DNA from: CAWARU01 sp963784575
GTDB taxonomy: Bacteria > Pseudomonadota > Gammaproteobacteria > UBA6186 > Azoamicaceae
Length of the DNA stretch: 64,000 bases
Direction: 5' to 3'
Assembly (NCBI GenBank): GCA_963784575.1
Contig: CAWARU010000001.1
Span: forward strand, 2,542,001 to 2,606,000
Shown: positions 52,951-61,707 of the stretch, in pieces
Layout of the letters: every line of letters begins with the position of its first letter
Numbering within the stretch: position 1 is the stretch's first letter
Made by a program: the position numbers and the translations under genes
Notes under the pieces: generated by a model
Seen by the model: only the letters and a program-made list of their open reading frames with translations
What the model was told of the DNA's origin: nothing
Databases searched by the model: none

Positions 52951-53044
52951 GGCTTATTATACCAAGTGCAAGCATATTGGTGCAATAAGTATTAGTTGAC
53001 AAACCTATTCATTAAATGGATTTCCGCGGAGGCTGGAATCCAGT

Positions 53045-53224
53045 CTAATCAGTCTTATAAGTTAAATGACTATCAATTAAACTGTGTATAGCCTCAATAC
53101 AATTTTCAAGAGTACTTCCTAAAAAAACAATTAATTCCTCTGAATTTGAAATTTCTCCATAAAATATATCAACATCTGCTGAATACAGGATTTTTGCGCA
53201 GTATCCTCGATATTTAATTTCCAC
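53045..53224 (-). CDS. Short HicB-like protein, no partner toxin
   Basis: 59 codons from GTG 53224. The sequence EIKYRGYCAKILYSADVDIF, then YGEISNSEELIVFLGSTLE and CIEAIHSLIDSHL, follows the partial RNase-H-like fold of HicB antitoxins. HicB proteins are usually longer, with a DNA-binding tail, and adjoin hicA; no hicA is visible here. It could be an orphan antitoxin or a remnant. No clear ribosome binding site. The rest of the 455-base gap (52951-53405) shows nothing coding. Confidence 0.4.
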   Translation of the reverse strand: MEIKYRGYCAKILYSADVDIFYGEISNSEELIVFLGSTLENCIEAIHSLIDSHLTYKTD

Positions 53225-53429
53225 AAAAAATTACCCAAAAAACATCATTAAAATATGAGGTAACCAAAATTTCAATCGGGTTTTTAGCATGCCTTATGCC
53301 TTAAGAGGATAGTAAAAAAGAGGATAGTAAAATATAAAATATTATAACTAACACACTTCTTATGATTACGTGATCATTACATGCTTTAAAATATTAAAAT
53401 TTTGAGTGATTTCGGGTATAATTCAACGC

Positions 53430-54677
53430 ATGAACAGGATTAAAACAGCAGAAGTAGATGTTGCTATCTTCGGTGGCGGTATTGCAGGACTTTACACCTT
53501 AAATCGGTTAAAATCACTTGGCTTTTCCGTAGCACTTTTTGAATCCAATACCCTGGGAGGCGGCCAAACCATCCATTCTCAGGGCATCATTCATGGTGGA
53601 TTAAAATTTGCTTTGACAGGGATGCTGACAGCATCTGCCAATGCTGTGGAACGAATGCCAATTCGTTGGCAAAATTGCTTGGCAGGGAAAGGTGAACTTG
53701 ATTTAAGTAAGGTGCAAGTGCTATCCCGAGATCAGCTGCTCTGGTCCACTGGAAGTCTCAGTTCACAGATCACCGGTTTTTTTGCAAGCAAAAGTTTATC
53801 CAGCCGAGTTAAAAAAGTAAAACCTTCCGATTTTCCTAAGATTTTTCAAACGGAAAAATTTAGGGGACAGGTCTGGCGTTTGGAAGAAATTGTACTCAAT
53901 ATTCCTTCCTTGATAGAAGTTTTGAGCAACAACCATTCAGACTCGCTGTTTAAGATCAATGATTACGAAATAATACTCAATGACACGGTGTATTGTGCTG
54001 GCAGACCCCAGCCAAATGCTGACATCCAACAACCCAAGGCAGGCATCCAATATATCAAAATTCAACAGCCTTCTCTAACCCTACATTTATCGGCAAAAAG
54101 ATATCTCTTTTCAGCAGGAGAAGGGAATTTGAATTTGGGTGCGACGCTCCACAATTTTCCCGAGATGCAATGTAGACCCTTACAGATGGTCATAGTAAAA
54201 ATGGAAGAATATTATCCCCTTTACGCCCATTGTATCGATCAGGGCATGAATCCCAGAGTCACAATTACTACGCATCATACAATAGATGGAAAATATGTCT
54301 GGTATATTGGAGGACAACTTGCAGAAGATGGCGCTCATAGGACAAAGGATGCACAGTTAGAAATTACAAAAAAAGAATTGGAAAGCTTGTTCCCGTGGAT
54401 TGATTGGAATAAAGTGGAATTCAGCAGTTTTTATATCAATCGTGCTGAAGCGAGACAGCCCGATGGCAAACGTCCAGATTCTTTATTTTTATGTAATGAA
54501 TCAAATTATTCTGTGGCTTGGCCAACCAAACTCGCATTAGCACCAATGCTCGCAGATCGTTTTATAACTTCTTTGGAAGATAGACGTATTGAAGCCTCAA
54601 TCGGGCAATTACAAAGCTTGCAAGATTGCATGGAGAAACCTAAAATTGCTTTACCTGCTTGGGATCGAAAATTATAA
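53430..54677 (+). CDS. FAD-dependent oxidoreductase (DAO family)
   Basis: 415 aa from ATG 53430; an upstream GTG at 53406 would add eight residues. A Rossmann FAD motif is at the N-terminus (VDVAIFGGGIAGLYTLNRLK), followed by a DAO-type glycine-rich stretch (LGGGQTIHSQGIIHGGLK). The last part resembles glycerol-3-phosphate or amino-acid oxidases in layout, but the substrate is unknown. TATAAT lies only 7 bases before the ATG, with no ribosome binding site between. Confidence 0.75.
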   Translation: MNRIKTAEVDVAIFGGGIAGLYTLNRLKSLGFSVALFESNTLGGGQTIHSQGIIHGGLKFALTGMLTASANAVERMPIRWQNCLAGKGELDLSKVQVLSRDQLLWSTGSLSSQITGFFASKSLSSRVKKVKPSDFPKIFQTEKFRGQVWRLEEIVLNIPSLIEVLSNNHSDSLFKINDYEIILNDTVYCAGRPQPNADIQQPKAGIQYIKIQQPSLTLHLSAKRYLFSAGEGNLNLGATLHNFPEMQCRPLQMVIVKMEEYYPLYAHCIDQGMNPRVTITTHHTIDGKYVWYIGGQLAEDGAHRTKDAQLEITKKELESLFPWIDWNKVEFSSFYINRAEARQPDGKRPDSLFLCNESNYSVAWPTKLALAPMLADRFITSLEDRRIEASIGQLQSLQDCMEKPKIALPAWDRKL

Positions 54678-54745
54678 CCACGGCTATGGTTATAACTAGA
54701 GCCTAAAGTAACCTGACTTAATATTTATATTTAAAGGGGCAGATC

Positions 54746-55498
54746 ATGAGCACAGTATTAGAAATGGTATTAGAAAAAGATCATAGGGCAATCGATGAAT
54801 CAGCGGATGAATCAGCGAAGGAAAATAAAACCAAAGCCGAAGAAGGCGGGATAGGAGCATTAATTTCTTCCGATGGTAAGCTGTTAGCAGAACAAAGCTC
54901 TTTCGTTGCAACGGTATCTGAAACTGACATAGAATTGGCAGAAGTGTGTAAGCCAGAGTCAGTTGTTGAAACAGCAGTTGTAGATTATCAAAAACTTGAA
55001 GACAAAGATAAAACTGAAGCAAGACAAATGGCAACTCTTTACGGAGGGTCACCCGATACCCCACATCCCTTACACACCAAAACTATGAAATTTACTTTCA
55101 AGAGAGGACAACGCGATCGCAACGCTGAAGAATTAATTAAATTTGCGGCCAGTCTTGGATTGCAATGTGTCTCGCAAGAGGTAACACCAGCAGCAAGCAA
55201 AAAAAATAGTGTAGATTTATCGGCAGATTTTCGCGGTCACAGCAGGGTTTCATCAGTCTATGGATCTTTTTCTGGTGACAGTTTTAAACTGAATTTTGTT
55301 CCCATGCACAAGCATCTACGCAAGAAAACTTCTTTTGATGTTTTTGCTGCGTTCAAACTGCCGGAGAAAGACGCAGATGCGCCTGCTCTGGAGGGTTCTG
55401 CTCATGCTATTCAAACTGAAGTTACTTTGGGTAGGTCTGAATCTGGAATTGCATCTGAACCTTTGCGAACTGCAACTGTTACCTCTCAGAAGTTTTAA
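54746..55498 (+). CDS. Hypothetical protein
   Basis: 250 aa with AGGGGC upstream of the ATG. The first ~100 residues are acidic and likely disordered (DESADESAKENKTKAEEGG). The second half is more ordered (TMKFTFKRGQRDRNAEELIK, SRVSSVYGSFSGDSFKLNFV). There is no signal peptide, membrane segment or known motif. It lies 68 bases after the FAD oxidoreductase and 59 bases before the aldo/keto reductase on the same strand. Confidence 0.45.
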   Translation: MSTVLEMVLEKDHRAIDESADESAKENKTKAEEGGIGALISSDGKLLAEQSSFVATVSETDIELAEVCKPESVVETAVVDYQKLEDKDKTEARQMATLYGGSPDTPHPLHTKTMKFTFKRGQRDRNAEELIKFAASLGLQCVSQEVTPAASKKNSVDLSADFRGHSRVSSVYGSFSGDSFKLNFVPMHKHLRKKTSFDVFAAFKLPEKDADAPALEGSAHAIQTEVTLGRSESGIASEPLRTATVTSQKF

Positions 55499-55557
55499 AC
55501 AAAAATTTGTTTAGAATTTTTTAGGCAAAGTCAAAATTTTATAGGAAAATTTATTGT

Positions 55558-56334
55558 ATGATGCAGAAAAGAAATCTTGGCAGCACTGGTATTCAAGTTT
55601 CTCCTATTGGAATCGGCACCACAAAATTTGGCCGCAATCAGGCGGTAAAATTTCCTCAACCCTTTGAATTGCCGAGCGATAAGCAAATTCTAAACCTGCT
55701 CAGTATTGCAAGAGAACAGGGTATTAATCTCATCGATACTGCCCCATCCTATGGCAGCAGCGAGGAGCGCTTGGGACAATTGATCCGACAGCGCTCCGAC
55801 TGGATTTATGCTACCAAAACAGGTGAAGAATTCATTGATGGAAATTCTGTCTATGATTTCACCCCAGAGCATGCACAGTTCAGCATAGATCGGAGTCTCA
55901 AAAGATTGCGAACAGATTACTTAGATCTAGTCCTGGTACATTCGGATGGCAATGATCTTGAAATTATCAATCATTTTGGCTTGCTGGATTTTCTAGCAGA
56001 TCTCAAGAAAGCAGGAAAAATTCGCGCCTTTGGCATGTCCACAAAGACTGTTTCTGGCGGCAAGCTCGCACTGCAAAAATCGGATGCAGCAATGATAATG
56101 TATAATCCGCTGCATACTGAAGAGTATCCCATTATTCAGCAGGCAGCTGAATTAAATAAGGGGATTTTGATTAAGAAGGCACTCATGAGTGGGCATATTC
56201 AAAACATGCCCGGCACAGATCCCGTACATCATGCCTTAGAGTTCATTCTCAAAGAACCAGGAGTGAGTTCAATAATATTGGGGACTATCAATCCGGAACA
56301 TTTGCTTCATGCGGTGAACAGTGCGATGAGTTAA
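55558..56334 (+). CDS. Aldo/keto reductase
   Basis: 258 aa, somewhat shorter than the usual ~300. The catalytic tetrad is visible: D60 and Y65 (LIDTAPSYGSSEERLG), K87 (ATKTGEEF) and H128 (LVLVHSDGND). The NADP-binding end reads SSIILGTINPEHL. It reduces carbonyl compounds with NADPH; the substrate is not predictable. It is convergent with the TolC-family gene, 12 bases away. Confidence 0.9.
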   Translation: MMQKRNLGSTGIQVSPIGIGTTKFGRNQAVKFPQPFELPSDKQILNLLSIAREQGINLIDTAPSYGSSEERLGQLIRQRSDWIYATKTGEEFIDGNSVYDFTPEHAQFSIDRSLKRLRTDYLDLVLVHSDGNDLEIINHFGLLDFLADLKKAGKIRAFGMSTKTVSGGKLALQKSDAAMIMYNPLHTEEYPIIQQAAELNKGILIKKALMSGHIQNMPGTDPVHHALEFILKEPGVSSIILGTINPEHLLHAVNSAMS

Positions 56335-56346
56335 AGTCGCGAGGCT

Positions 56347-57717
56347 TTAACCAGGGTTTGACTGCAACCAAGAATTAACATGACACAAATCCTCAACACA
56401 CAGAATACCTGCTGCGAGCTTCAACTCCAAGCTGCTCAATACATACTGATACCGAGCCGCTGAATGTGCCTGCTGTGATCTGATCAAATCTCGTTGCGCG
56501 TTCAATACATCCACGATAGTCCGTGTTCCTTCATTGAAAGAATGCGTGGTTGCTTGGAGTGCATTTTCATTAGAACGCATCGCTTGTTCTAGCACTCCGA
56601 TTTGTCCAATTTGCGTCATGACACCTCGAAAAGATCTCCGGGTAAGATTCTCTACCTCGCGATAGAGCGTTTCCAATTCACGATCCGTTTTTAGGTACTC
56701 ATGTACAGCTTGACGCGTCCTATAATTCACAGTGCCGCCTTGAAATACAGGCACACAGATCCTGACTCCTACATTTCGGTCTAGAGATCTGGAATGTGGC
56801 CCAGTAATAGATTTTTGATTCCGGGGTGAGCTTAGATTGCCTGTTGCATCAACTCTTGGCAAATGCTCATATTCATGAATCTTGATATTATCTTTGGCAG
56901 CTTTAGTGCCAAAACGGCCGGCTTGTAGATCAAAATTTTGTGCTAGAGAAGTAGCAATCCATTTATCCAGATCACAGGGTTCAGGCGGCGTGAAATTGAT
57001 GTTCTCCCGCAAGGGTAAAATCTCATCGACTTCATGTCCCACAATGGCACGCAGTCTTTCTTTTTGATTGCAAATTTCATTTTCTGCCAAAAGCAAGCTT
57101 GCCATAGCGTTATCATGCTGAGCCTTGGCAATTTCAAAATCGGTTTTTGAAGTAAGGCCTGCTTTATAACGTTCCTCTGTCTGTTCTTGAATTTTGCAAT
57201 AAGCATCTACAGAGGCTTTGGAAAAGTAGAAATTATCAATGGCCTGTAACACGTTAAAATAGGCGGTCGCAAGCCGCAGCATAAGATTTTGTTCTGCTGC
57301 CGAATAAAGCGCGTTAGCCCTTTTGACAATGGCAGTGGCTTGCGAATACTTTTTCCAGTGTTCAAAATGAATGATTGGCTGCACGACAGAGAGCCAGTAG
57401 CGATTTAAATGAAAGGCACCAAGATTTCTGCTTCGTTCTCTGTCTCGATCTGCGAGATAATTTACTTCGATATCAACCACAGGCAGAAAATGTGCCCGAG
57501 CTAATGGCAATTTTTGTCGTTCAGCAAGCTGGATTTCTTTTGCTGTTTGCAAAATTGAATCATTGATTTGTGCTTCTTGGTATAATTTTATCAAATCATA
57601 TTGTGCAGGGTGAGAGCGTGTAGACTGCGCGGCTTGTCCGAAAGCAGTCGTGCAGCAGAAAATAAAAGAAGTTGCCATTAAAAACACGGTAGTAATTCTG
57701 CAGTTATTTTTTGTCAT
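56347..57717 (-). CDS. TolC-family outer membrane efflux protein
   Basis: 456 aa with a signal peptide (ending near TTAFG-Q). Two long OEP repeats follow, helical with the typical LRLATAYFNVLQAIDNFYFS, YKAGLTSKTDFEIAKAQHDN and, in the second half, FNEGTRTIVDVLNAQRDLIR blocks. It would form the trimeric outer-membrane tunnel of type I secretion or drug efflux; no inner-membrane partner is nearby. Position between pcm and the waaA area follows the gammaproteobacterial tolC neighbourhood, so tolC is likely. Confidence 0.88.
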   Translation of the reverse strand: MTKNNCRITTVFLMATSFIFCCTTAFGQAAQSTRSHPAQYDLIKLYQEAQINDSILQTAKEIQLAERQKLPLARAHFLPVVDIEVNYLADRDRERSRNLGAFHLNRYWLSVVQPIIHFEHWKKYSQATAIVKRANALYSAAEQNLMLRLATAYFNVLQAIDNFYFSKASVDAYCKIQEQTEERYKAGLTSKTDFEIAKAQHDNAMASLLLAENEICNQKERLRAIVGHEVDEILPLRENINFTPPEPCDLDKWIATSLAQNFDLQAGRFGTKAAKDNIKIHEYEHLPRVDATGNLSSPRNQKSITGPHSRSLDRNVGVRICVPVFQGGTVNYRTRQAVHEYLKTDRELETLYREVENLTRRSFRGVMTQIGQIGVLEQAMRSNENALQATTHSFNEGTRTIVDVLNAQRDLIRSQQAHSAARYQYVLSSLELKLAAGILCVEDLCHVNSWLQSNPG

Positions 57718-57803
57718 ATTTAGTTACTTCGTCATTTAGATTATGGATCCTTTAATAAGGACCTGATATTTTGTAGGTATCTGAACAGTTAGCCGTTTGT
57801 TAC

Positions 57804-58457
57804 CTAGAACCTGAATTTATTTGGCTGTTCTGCATTCTGTAGCGGCGGAATATCCGTTTCAAATAGAATTTTATCAGTAAATCGGTTTTTGTTGTGCCGA
57901 GTGATAAGTAATGCAGACATAGCCGGAGAATTTCCAACCACCACAAATAAACGGCCATTGAATGCAAGTTGATCAATTAAGCCTTTCGGGAGACAAGGAA
58001 CAGAGCCAGTCATCATAATAACGTCGTAAGGGGCATGAATGCTATAACCAGTTGCAGCATTTCCGACCTCTAAGTTCACGTTAAAAATGCCTAAATTCCT
58101 CAGCAAACCCTTTGCAATTTGAGAGAGTTCTGGAATTATCTCGATGCTTATAATACTCTTTACAAAGTGCGCCGCCAAGGCTGTTATATATCCAGTTCCG
58201 GTACCAACTTCGAGTACGCTATCTTTTTTATTTAGTTGAAGAGCTTGCAGCATTCTTCCAATAATATTAGGTTTTAAACTGACTTGATCAAATCCAATGG
58301 GAACAAATGCATCGCTAAAAGCCAATTGCTGGAATTCTTTAGCCACAAAGAGTTCTCTTGGGATTTGGGACATAATTTCAAGTACGCTGGGATCTAGCAC
58401 ATCCCATGCGCGTACTTGTTGTTGTACCATATTTGAACGAGCGATATTTACTTCCAT
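57804..58457 (-). CDS. pcm: Protein-L-isoaspartate O-methyltransferase family protein
   Basis: 217 aa from ATG 58457 (MEVNIARSNMVQQQVRAWDV), which matches the family start; a longer frame from 58532 overlaps the divergent nudF and is rejected. The SAM-binding motif I is VLEVGTGTGYITALAA, and DQVSLKPNIIGRMLQAL is the family substrate loop with some change from the usual QTISQP. It repairs isoaspartyl damage or is a related methyltransferase of the tolC neighbourhood. Confidence 0.85.
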   Translation of the reverse strand: MEVNIARSNMVQQQVRAWDVLDPSVLEIMSQIPRELFVAKEFQQLAFSDAFVPIGFDQVSLKPNIIGRMLQALQLNKKDSVLEVGTGTGYITALAAHFVKSIISIEIIPELSQIAKGLLRNLGIFNVNLEVGNAATGYSIHAPYDVIMMTGSVPCLPKGLIDQLAFNGRLFVVVGNSPAMSALLITRHNKNRFTDKILFETDIPPLQNAEQPNKFRF

Positions 58458-58499
58458 GGGTGGTAAAGTACAATGGTTAAAATTAACTTGGAGTATATC

Positions 58500-59120
58500 A
58501 TGACCAATTCCTGGACACCACAATTTAAGCACGAAGATGTTAAAATCTTAGAGGAAAAGCTTGTCTATTCTGGTTACTGCCCTATCAAACAATATAAACT
58601 TCAATTTAGACTGTTTGAAGGAGGGTGGAGCATTCCGGTATCGCGTGAACTTATTATGCGTCCAAAAGTTGCCGCTGTGCTTTTATATGATGGGGATAAA
58701 GACAAGGTGGTGTTTATCGAACAAATGCGCGTTGGTGTTCTAGCAGATTCCAAGAGTCCTTGGGTATTAGATATCGTAGCAGGCATGGTTGATGAGGGTG
58801 AGTCTCTGATCGAAGCTGCACATCGAGAGGCACTGGAAGAAGCGGGGTGCAAAATAAAATCCTTGATACCCATTCATACCTATTTAGTGTCAGTTGGAAT
58901 TTCTGATGAGGAAACGACTATCTATTGCGGCTTGATTGATGCACCAGAACAAGGAACACTTCATGGCCTGCATCATGATGGTGAAGACATCAAAGTGCAT
59001 GTTTTGAGTTATGATGAAGCGTTGCAGATCATGAAACAGGGCAAATTGCGAGCAGCTTCTGCGGTCATTGCTTTTCAGTGGTTGATGTTGCACCGCGATT
59101 CTTTACATGGTTCTCGATAA
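58500..59120 (+). CDS. nudF: ADP-ribose pyrophosphatase (Nudix hydrolase)
   Basis: 206 aa from ATG 58500, with GGAG seven bases upstream. A complete Nudix box is present: GMVDEGESLIEAAHREALEE then AG. Upstream are the NudF-type substrate strands (SRELIMRPKVAAVLLYDG and the FIEQMRVG block). It hydrolyses ADP-ribose to AMP and ribose 5-phosphate. The gene is divergent from pcm, and its 3' end overlaps the convergent RimK-like gene by 56 bases. Confidence 0.92.
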   Translation: MTNSWTPQFKHEDVKILEEKLVYSGYCPIKQYKLQFRLFEGGWSIPVSRELIMRPKVAAVLLYDGDKDKVVFIEQMRVGVLADSKSPWVLDIVAGMVDEGESLIEAAHREALEEAGCKIKSLIPIHTYLVSVGISDEETTIYCGLIDAPEQGTLHGLHHDGEDIKVHVLSYDEALQIMKQGKLRAASAVIAFQWLMLHRDSLHGSR

Positions 59121-59976
59121 AAGCGAGGACAGTATCAGCAATATCGACTTTCGCTATTTTTTCTAACACCTCAATCTTGGGACATGAGTCTATATCCAAG
59201 AGTAAAGGGCCTCGATCTGCGCGGATGATAGCAACAGTCGCCAAATTTAGCTTGAGCGCAGCAAGCGCTTCCAGAACCAAATTTTTTTCGGCTTGGCTTA
59301 TCTTAATGGGATGACAATTTGCGAGAAAACGAGCACGAGATTTGAATCCAGTTTCAAAGACGCTTCTCTGGAGTGAAGCAACGATCTTATTGCCGACAAC
59401 AACACAGCGAATGTCAGCCCCTGCCGCTTCTTGAATATATTCTTGTACCAGAATTTTGATCTTCAATTGTTTGAAAGCATTGATGACGCTGACAGCAGCG
59501 GAATGCGTTTCCGCAAAAATAGTATCTTTCCCATCCGCAGATTCTAGCAAACGTACGATAACAGGTGCTCCACCCACTAAAGCAATCAATCTTTCAGCTT
59601 CCTCCACCGCGTCTGTAAAGCCAGTGTTGGGCATCGCGAGATTTTTTTTCGACAAATGTTGCAACATGCGTAATTTGTCATGAGAACATGCGGTTCCGCT
59701 GGCATTATTCATGATATAGATCCCCTGTCGTTCAAATTGGCGCAAAATTGCTGTGCCATAGAAAGTATGTTTGGCACTGATGCGCGGTATGATGGCATCC
59801 ACATCATGGAAGGTTTCATTGTTGCGGTAGTAGACGTCTGGATTTTGCCCTGCGATATTGGTATAGCAATATGAAAGATGGATAAATTTTAATTCATGGT
59901 TTCTAGCTTTTGCTGCTTGAATGAATCTTTGCTGGCTGAAGGCACTGATATTATGTGTAAGTATGGCTATTTTCAT
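59065..59976 (-). CDS. Divergent RimK-like ATP-grasp protein
   Basis: 303 aa, co-linear with RimK over its whole length (MKIAILTHNISAFSQQRFIQ, IPRISAKHTFYGTAILRQFE, KILVQEYIQEAAGADIRCVV). RimK adds glutamates to ribosomal protein S6. Key ATP-grasp positions differ here: the Lys of VVKLVEG is Arg (VRLLES), the glycine loop is SADGKD, HRGG is missing, and the metal ligands of GVDI and MEVN appear as TVAI and LDID. It may have lost or changed activity. It is paired with the retropepsin-like gene upstream, as rimK often is. Confidence 0.75.
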   Translation of the reverse strand: MKIAILTHNISAFSQQRFIQAAKARNHELKFIHLSYCYTNIAGQNPDVYYRNNETFHDVDAIIPRISAKHTFYGTAILRQFERQGIYIMNNASGTACSHDKLRMLQHLSKKNLAMPNTGFTDAVEEAERLIALVGGAPVIVRLLESADGKDTIFAETHSAAVSVINAFKQLKIKILVQEYIQEAAGADIRCVVVGNKIVASLQRSVFETGFKSRARFLANCHPIKISQAEKNLVLEALAALKLNLATVAIIRADRGPLLLDIDSCPKIEVLEKIAKVDIADTVLAFIENHVKNRGATSTTEKQ

Positions 59977-60020
59977 GGCTTTCTATCTATAAATCCTTAA
60001 AATTTTGATAACTACATGGA

Positions 60021-60112
60021 CTGGATTGCTTCGCTGTCGCTCGCAATGACGCAAGATCAATGCGATATCGCAGGAATCTGGCGTCATTGCGAGCGACAGC
60101 GAAGCAATCCAG
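60021..60112. repeat. Inverted repeat of a dispersed intergenic element
   Basis: A 32-base arm (CTGGATTGCTTCGCTGTCGC, then TCGCAATGACGC) pairs with its complement at 60081-60112 around a 28-base loop. Repeats of this kind (GCTTCGCTGTCGCTCGCAAT) are widespread in intracellular gamma- and alphaproteobacterial genomes. A partial relative is GCTCGCTCGCGATGACTGGG at 45468-45487. Confidence 0.85.
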
Positions 60113-60128
60113 GAGATTTGGCTTAGCT

Positions 60129-60665
60129 TTAATGGCCCTTATGAACATAGAGCGATCTCAATAGTTTTGGAGTTAATTGTCCTTGACACATTTTTCTTCC
60201 TGGATCCACGATGATGTGCCCCTTCAGTGCATCTCTTCCAAGCAGCATTCGAAATGACATAGCATCGCGGTTCGTTAAAGTGATCTCAATGTCCCAGATC
60301 ATGTTGCCTAATGCAATAGGTGTTTTGATAACATAGCGTTTTTCTTTCTGGCCGCTCGAGCTCATGATGGTTCTTTGGTCGATAACACGAGCAGTGCAAA
60401 GTTCTGTAATACGGATATTGCGTTGAATAGGATGTATGGTGAAATGAACATAAAGTTCGCCATGGCGATGCGCGGTGTAGATGTCCCAGGCATGTAATGC
60501 GGACGTTTTTGCGCCTGTATCAATCTTTGCTTTAATAGCCGGCAAATGAAGTTTTGGTAATGCACACCATTCCTGCCACCCCACAGTGACCTTTGCAATT
60601 TTTTCCTTGTGTTTTGTTTGGTGTTTGTGGCTATGTCGAGCATGCCTCTTGTGCGAATGTATCAT
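60129..60665 (-). CDS. Retropepsin-like aspartic protease (RimK-associated zinc-protease family)
   Basis: 178 aa. The family motif KIDTGAKTSALHA contains the DTGA active-site pattern, and the C-terminal LGRDALKGHIIVDPGRKM is also conserved. The N-terminus is very His/Lys-rich (HSHKRHARHSHKHQTKHKEK), which could bind metal or nucleic acid and is not part of the usual domain. Members near rimK (RimB-type) process the glutamate-tailed product. It lies upstream of the RimK-like gene on the same strand, with the inverted repeat between. Confidence 0.82.
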   Translation of the reverse strand: MIHSHKRHARHSHKHQTKHKEKIAKVTVGWQEWCALPKLHLPAIKAKIDTGAKTSALHAWDIYTAHRHGELYVHFTIHPIQRNIRITELCTARVIDQRTIMSSSGQKEKRYVIKTPIALGNMIWDIEITLTNRDAMSFRMLLGRDALKGHIIVDPGRKMCQGQLTPKLLRSLYVHKGH

Positions 60666-60953
60666 CCTTGGAGTTTCCTACGATATCATTAATTGTAATT
60701 GTATCTCTAAACTGCATGTTAGTACAATTTCAAAAACATAATAATTATATTTTAATTAAATACTTGTTTTGTAATAGAACAGTTGGATGGCTGTGGAGAA
60801 ATGCCTAAAGATGGGCGTTCATAGGCAGTACCGAGAATTTTATTTTGTTGGGAGGTATTTACCTTAAAGGAATTATCCTTTACCATCTTATTTCGTATAG
60901 TTTCATAGTTTGAAACTAAACATCCAACATTAATAGAAGTAGGAGATTACATT

Positions 60954-61625
60954 ATGAGAATGTCGAAAATAAATTTAGCTATTCTGGCTTTGTCAGGCAC
61001 GATGCTTGTCAGCGGGACTACTCTGGCCTTGGATTGTGATCCACAATTTTATGTCGGTGCCGAAGGCCAAGTGAATCGTTATAGCGGTACAAAAAAGCTA
61101 ACTGACCGTGCAGGTGAGGTGTGGGAATTAAAAAATAACAAATCCTGGTTTCATAAAAGTGGCGGTGGTTTTTCATTATTTGCGGGTTCTCGCATCAATG
61201 AATTTTTTGGAATAGAAGCCGGATACACATTTTTATCGGGTGGAAAAATGCCAAAATTAATCTCACCATATAATTCTATGAATACAGTTACATCACCAAA
61301 AGCTAAGCATCATCGAAACATGTATGCTGATATAATGGGTTATGTACCTATCTCTGAGTGTGTTGATTTGATTGGAAGTGTCGGTATTGGAAGATTGAGC
61401 ACGAAAATCTCTGGGAAAATTGAGGAATTTACTCCAAGAGGGAGATTGGTTGAACAGTCAGATAATTTTGCTAAATCCTCCAAAACGGGTATTCGCGTTG
61501 GTGCAGGTGTTGGTTACAATATTGACGAGAACCTGAGTGCACGCTTAATGCTGCGACATCAAAAAGGTAATAAGTACGTCAAGAATATGACCTCAGCTGG
61601 ACTTGGCTTAATGTATAAATTTTAA
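60954..61625 (+). CDS. Outer-membrane beta-barrel protein (Opa/OmpA-like)
   Basis: 223 aa, AGGAG eight bases before the ATG. The signal peptide ends near TLALD. It has an eight-strand type barrel with alternating residues (FYVGAEGQVNRYSG, FFGIEAGYTFLSGG, SAGLGLMYKF) and the terminal Phe. Probably a small surface porin-like or adhesive barrel. A short inverted repeat AGTTTCA...TGAAACT at 60899-60917 lies upstream and may be regulatory. A terminator follows. Confidence 0.8.
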   Translation: MRMSKINLAILALSGTMLVSGTTLALDCDPQFYVGAEGQVNRYSGTKKLTDRAGEVWELKNNKSWFHKSGGGFSLFAGSRINEFFGIEAGYTFLSGGKMPKLISPYNSMNTVTSPKAKHHRNMYADIMGYVPISECVDLIGSVGIGRLSTKISGKIEEFTPRGRLVEQSDNFAKSSKTGIRVGAGVGYNIDENLSARLMLRHQKGNKYVKNMTSAGLGLMYKF

Positions 61626-61646
61626 TACAATGCCACTTTCTGATTG

Positions 61647-61678
61647 GAAGGGAGTTGTGAGGCTCCCTTCTTTTATTT
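61647..61678 (+). terminator. Rho-independent terminator
   Basis: Stem GAAGGGAG / CTCCCTTC with an 8-base loop, followed by TTTTATTT, 21 bases after the barrel gene. Confidence 0.88.
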
Positions 61679-61707
61679 CCTAAGATGCTCATAAAAAGGG
61701 AGTTTGT

